6,786 bases of DNA from an uncultured Solirubrobacteraceae bacterium. Lineage in GTDB: Bacteria > Actinomycetota > Thermoleophilia > Solirubrobacterales > Solirubrobacteraceae. A program made the position numbers and the translations under genes. The notes under the pieces were generated by a model, which did not search any database, was not told the DNA's origin, and saw only the letters and a program-made list of their open reading frames with translations. Where the stretch lies: assembly GCA_902806215.1 (NCBI GenBank), contig CADCVT010000330.1, forward strand, positions 1 to 6,786, in the 5' to 3' direction. Shown in pieces: positions 6,443 through 6,786 of the stretch (the stretch's first letter is position 1; every line of letters begins with the position of its first letter).

Positions 6443-6571
6443 GAGCACGAGGAAGAGCGCGCCGCACCCGAGGACGGCTGCCGAGCCGGCGGCGGTCAGC
6501 GCGACCGACCGCTCTGCGTCCGCGCTGCCCGCCGCGAGCGCCAGCGCGCCGACCGGCGCCGACGCCGCCGC
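6431..6571 (-). pseudogene. Possible C-terminal remnant of a hydrophobic (membrane) protein
   Basis: Read on the minus strand, this stretch encodes about 46 residues ending in a TAG stop (6431-6433). The order is A/S/G/L-rich ASAPVGALALAAGS, then a short polar piece (ADAERS), then VALTAAGSAAVLGCGALFLV and LSRR. A hydrophobic helix followed by a short Arg-rich tail is how many transporters (for example MFS proteins) end. Upstream of about 6571 the frame turns into Arg/Pro-rich sequence overlapping a different plus-strand reading, and no start or body of the gene is present. I cannot name the family. It could be a truncated gene end next to the his operon or chance in GC-rich DNA; the stop lies only 3 bases beyond the facing plus-strand gene, which is natural for a convergent neighbour. 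Confidence 0.3.
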
Positions 6572-6664
6572 GACGCGCGCTCGCGGTTCTCGTGGCCGGC
6601 GATCGCCGGCCGGCTCGGCGCGGTGCTCGACGAGGTCGCCGAGCCCGCAGCTACGCCTTCTTGA
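6572..6664 (+). pseudogene. Possible C-terminal remnant of a glycosyltransferase
   Basis: The plus strand here reads about 30 residues, DARSRFSWPAIAGRLGAVLD and then EVAEPAATPS, then TGA at 6662-6664. The pattern R-FSW--IA-R----LDEV closely resembles the last helix of GT4-type glycosyltransferases, where F-S-W and a following amphipathic helix close the protein. Upstream in the same frame there is only an arginine run with no glycosyltransferase body, so the rest is missing; a frame shift near 6583 could extend it by only a few plausible residues. The end overlaps the tail of the minus-strand DUF2945 copy by 14 bases, a plausible convergent arrangement. This is family resemblance over a very short stretch. 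Confidence 0.35.
6594..6611. repeat. 18-base perfect palindrome
   Basis: GGCCGGCGATCGCCGGCC is its own reverse complement, centred between 6602 and 6603. It lies inside the glycosyltransferase-like remnant, where it would encode part of the WPAIAGR segment, and near the apparent junction of the two broken gene ends. It might be a hairpin or protein site, or an accident of GC-rich coding sequence. Confidence 0.5.
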
Positions 6665-6786
6665 GCGCGCCCGGCTTGTGCACCGCGGTGCCGCCGGACT
6701 TCTCGCTCTTGACGAGGTACTGCGGCTCGTCCTTCGAGGCCTTGACCTTGCGCCCGCCGGCCTCGGTCTCCTCGGTGATCTTCTTC
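6651..6786 (-). CDS. DUF2945 / TUDOR-domain-like protein, C-terminal part (copy 2, runs off window)
   Basis: The minus strand encodes the last 44 residues of a second DUF2945-like protein, from KKITEETEAGGRKVKASK through DEPQYLVKSEKSGGTAVHKP to GALKKA and TAG at 6653-6651. The 5' part, including the GD-V-W start of the domain, lies beyond base 6786. It matches the copy at 6221-6427 at 38 of 44 residues. The changes are mostly conservative (Glu/Asp swaps) and the tail is slightly more basic. The frame is intact with no internal stops, so it looks like a functional gene cut by the window edge. Role unknown, as for copy 1. Confidence 0.82.
   Translation of the reverse strand, partial: KKITEETEAGGRKVKASKDEPQYLVKSEKSGGTAVHKPGALKKA

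Larger units (their letters stand above)
6293..6785. repeat. Imperfect inverted repeat formed by the two DUF2945 gene ends
   Basis: The left arm is 6293-6427 and the right arm 6651-6785, with a 223-base spacer. Aligned by hand over 135 positions without gaps, the arms differ at about 21 bases, mostly G/C swaps in third positions; six of 44 residues differ. The longest identical run (21 bases) covers the EPQYLVK codons. A transcript reading through both arms could fold on itself. The repeat follows from two paralogous genes lying tail to tail, not from a transposon: I see no transposase or flanking duplication. Confidence 0.85.

Noticed and set aside
6428..6650. tRNA, other structured RNA, CRISPR array or insertion-sequence end in the spacer
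   Set aside because: No cloverleaf or GGTTCGA-type arm, no regularly spaced repeats, no transposase and no terminal repeats flanked by target duplications were seen.
6221..6786. Inverted repeat as an amplification fold-back artefact
   Set aside because: A fold-back chimera would give near-identical arms; these differ at about 21 of 135 positions with the protein preserved, so they are separate genes. A false join in the spacer is still possible.

Overview
This is a high-GC window with G or C at almost every third codon position, GTG starts on five of the eight genes that begin inside it, and genes packed head to tail. That style suggests a GC-rich actinobacterium. A stand-alone HisZ paired with a short HisG is unusual for mainstream Actinobacteria, which generally use a long, self-sufficient HisG. 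I therefore lean towards a deep-branching class such as Thermoleophilia (Solirubrobacterales and relatives). That placement is an inference from gene content and composition, not from a marker gene.

Bases 1-6427 form one dense plus-strand transcription unit: murA (3' half only), hisZ, hisG, hisD, hisB, hisH, hisA, hisF and a small DUF2945/TUDOR-like gene. Most junctions overlap: GTGA or ATGA 4-base overlaps at hisZ/hisG, hisD/hisB, hisB/hisH and hisH/hisA, 11 bases at hisG/hisD, and 8 bases at hisF/DUF2945. The only gaps are 7 bases (murA-hisZ) and 17 bases (hisA-hisF). The his genes cover PRPP + ATP to phosphoribosyl-ATP (HisZ+HisG), ProFAR isomerisation (HisA), the glutamine-dependent cyclisation (HisH+HisF), dehydration (HisB) and the final oxidation of histidinol (HisD). 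The genes for phosphoribosyl-ATP pyrophosphatase/phosphoribosyl-AMP cyclohydrolase (hisE/hisI), the aminotransferase (hisC) and histidinol-phosphate phosphatase are not in the window. The MurA fragment joins a cell-wall enzyme to the operon.

Bases 6428-6650 have no intact gene. They appear to hold two broken gene ends: the C-terminal tail of a hydrophobic protein on the minus strand (about 6431-6571) and the C-terminal tail of a glycosyltransferase-like protein on the plus strand (about 6572-6664). This looks like a deletion scar or an assembly joint.

Bases 6651-6786 are the 3' end of a second DUF2945 gene on the minus strand, running off the window edge. It is a diverged paralogue of the first copy and faces it tail to tail, so the two form an imperfect 135-base inverted repeat around the 223-base spacer.

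I see no wholly new defence, RNA or mobile system. The points most worth checking are the paired DUF2945 genes with the scar between them, sharply patchy third-position GC inside hisZ, hisD and hisH, a Pro-to-Val change in the oxyanion strand of HisH, and a possible leaderless promoter directly before hisF.
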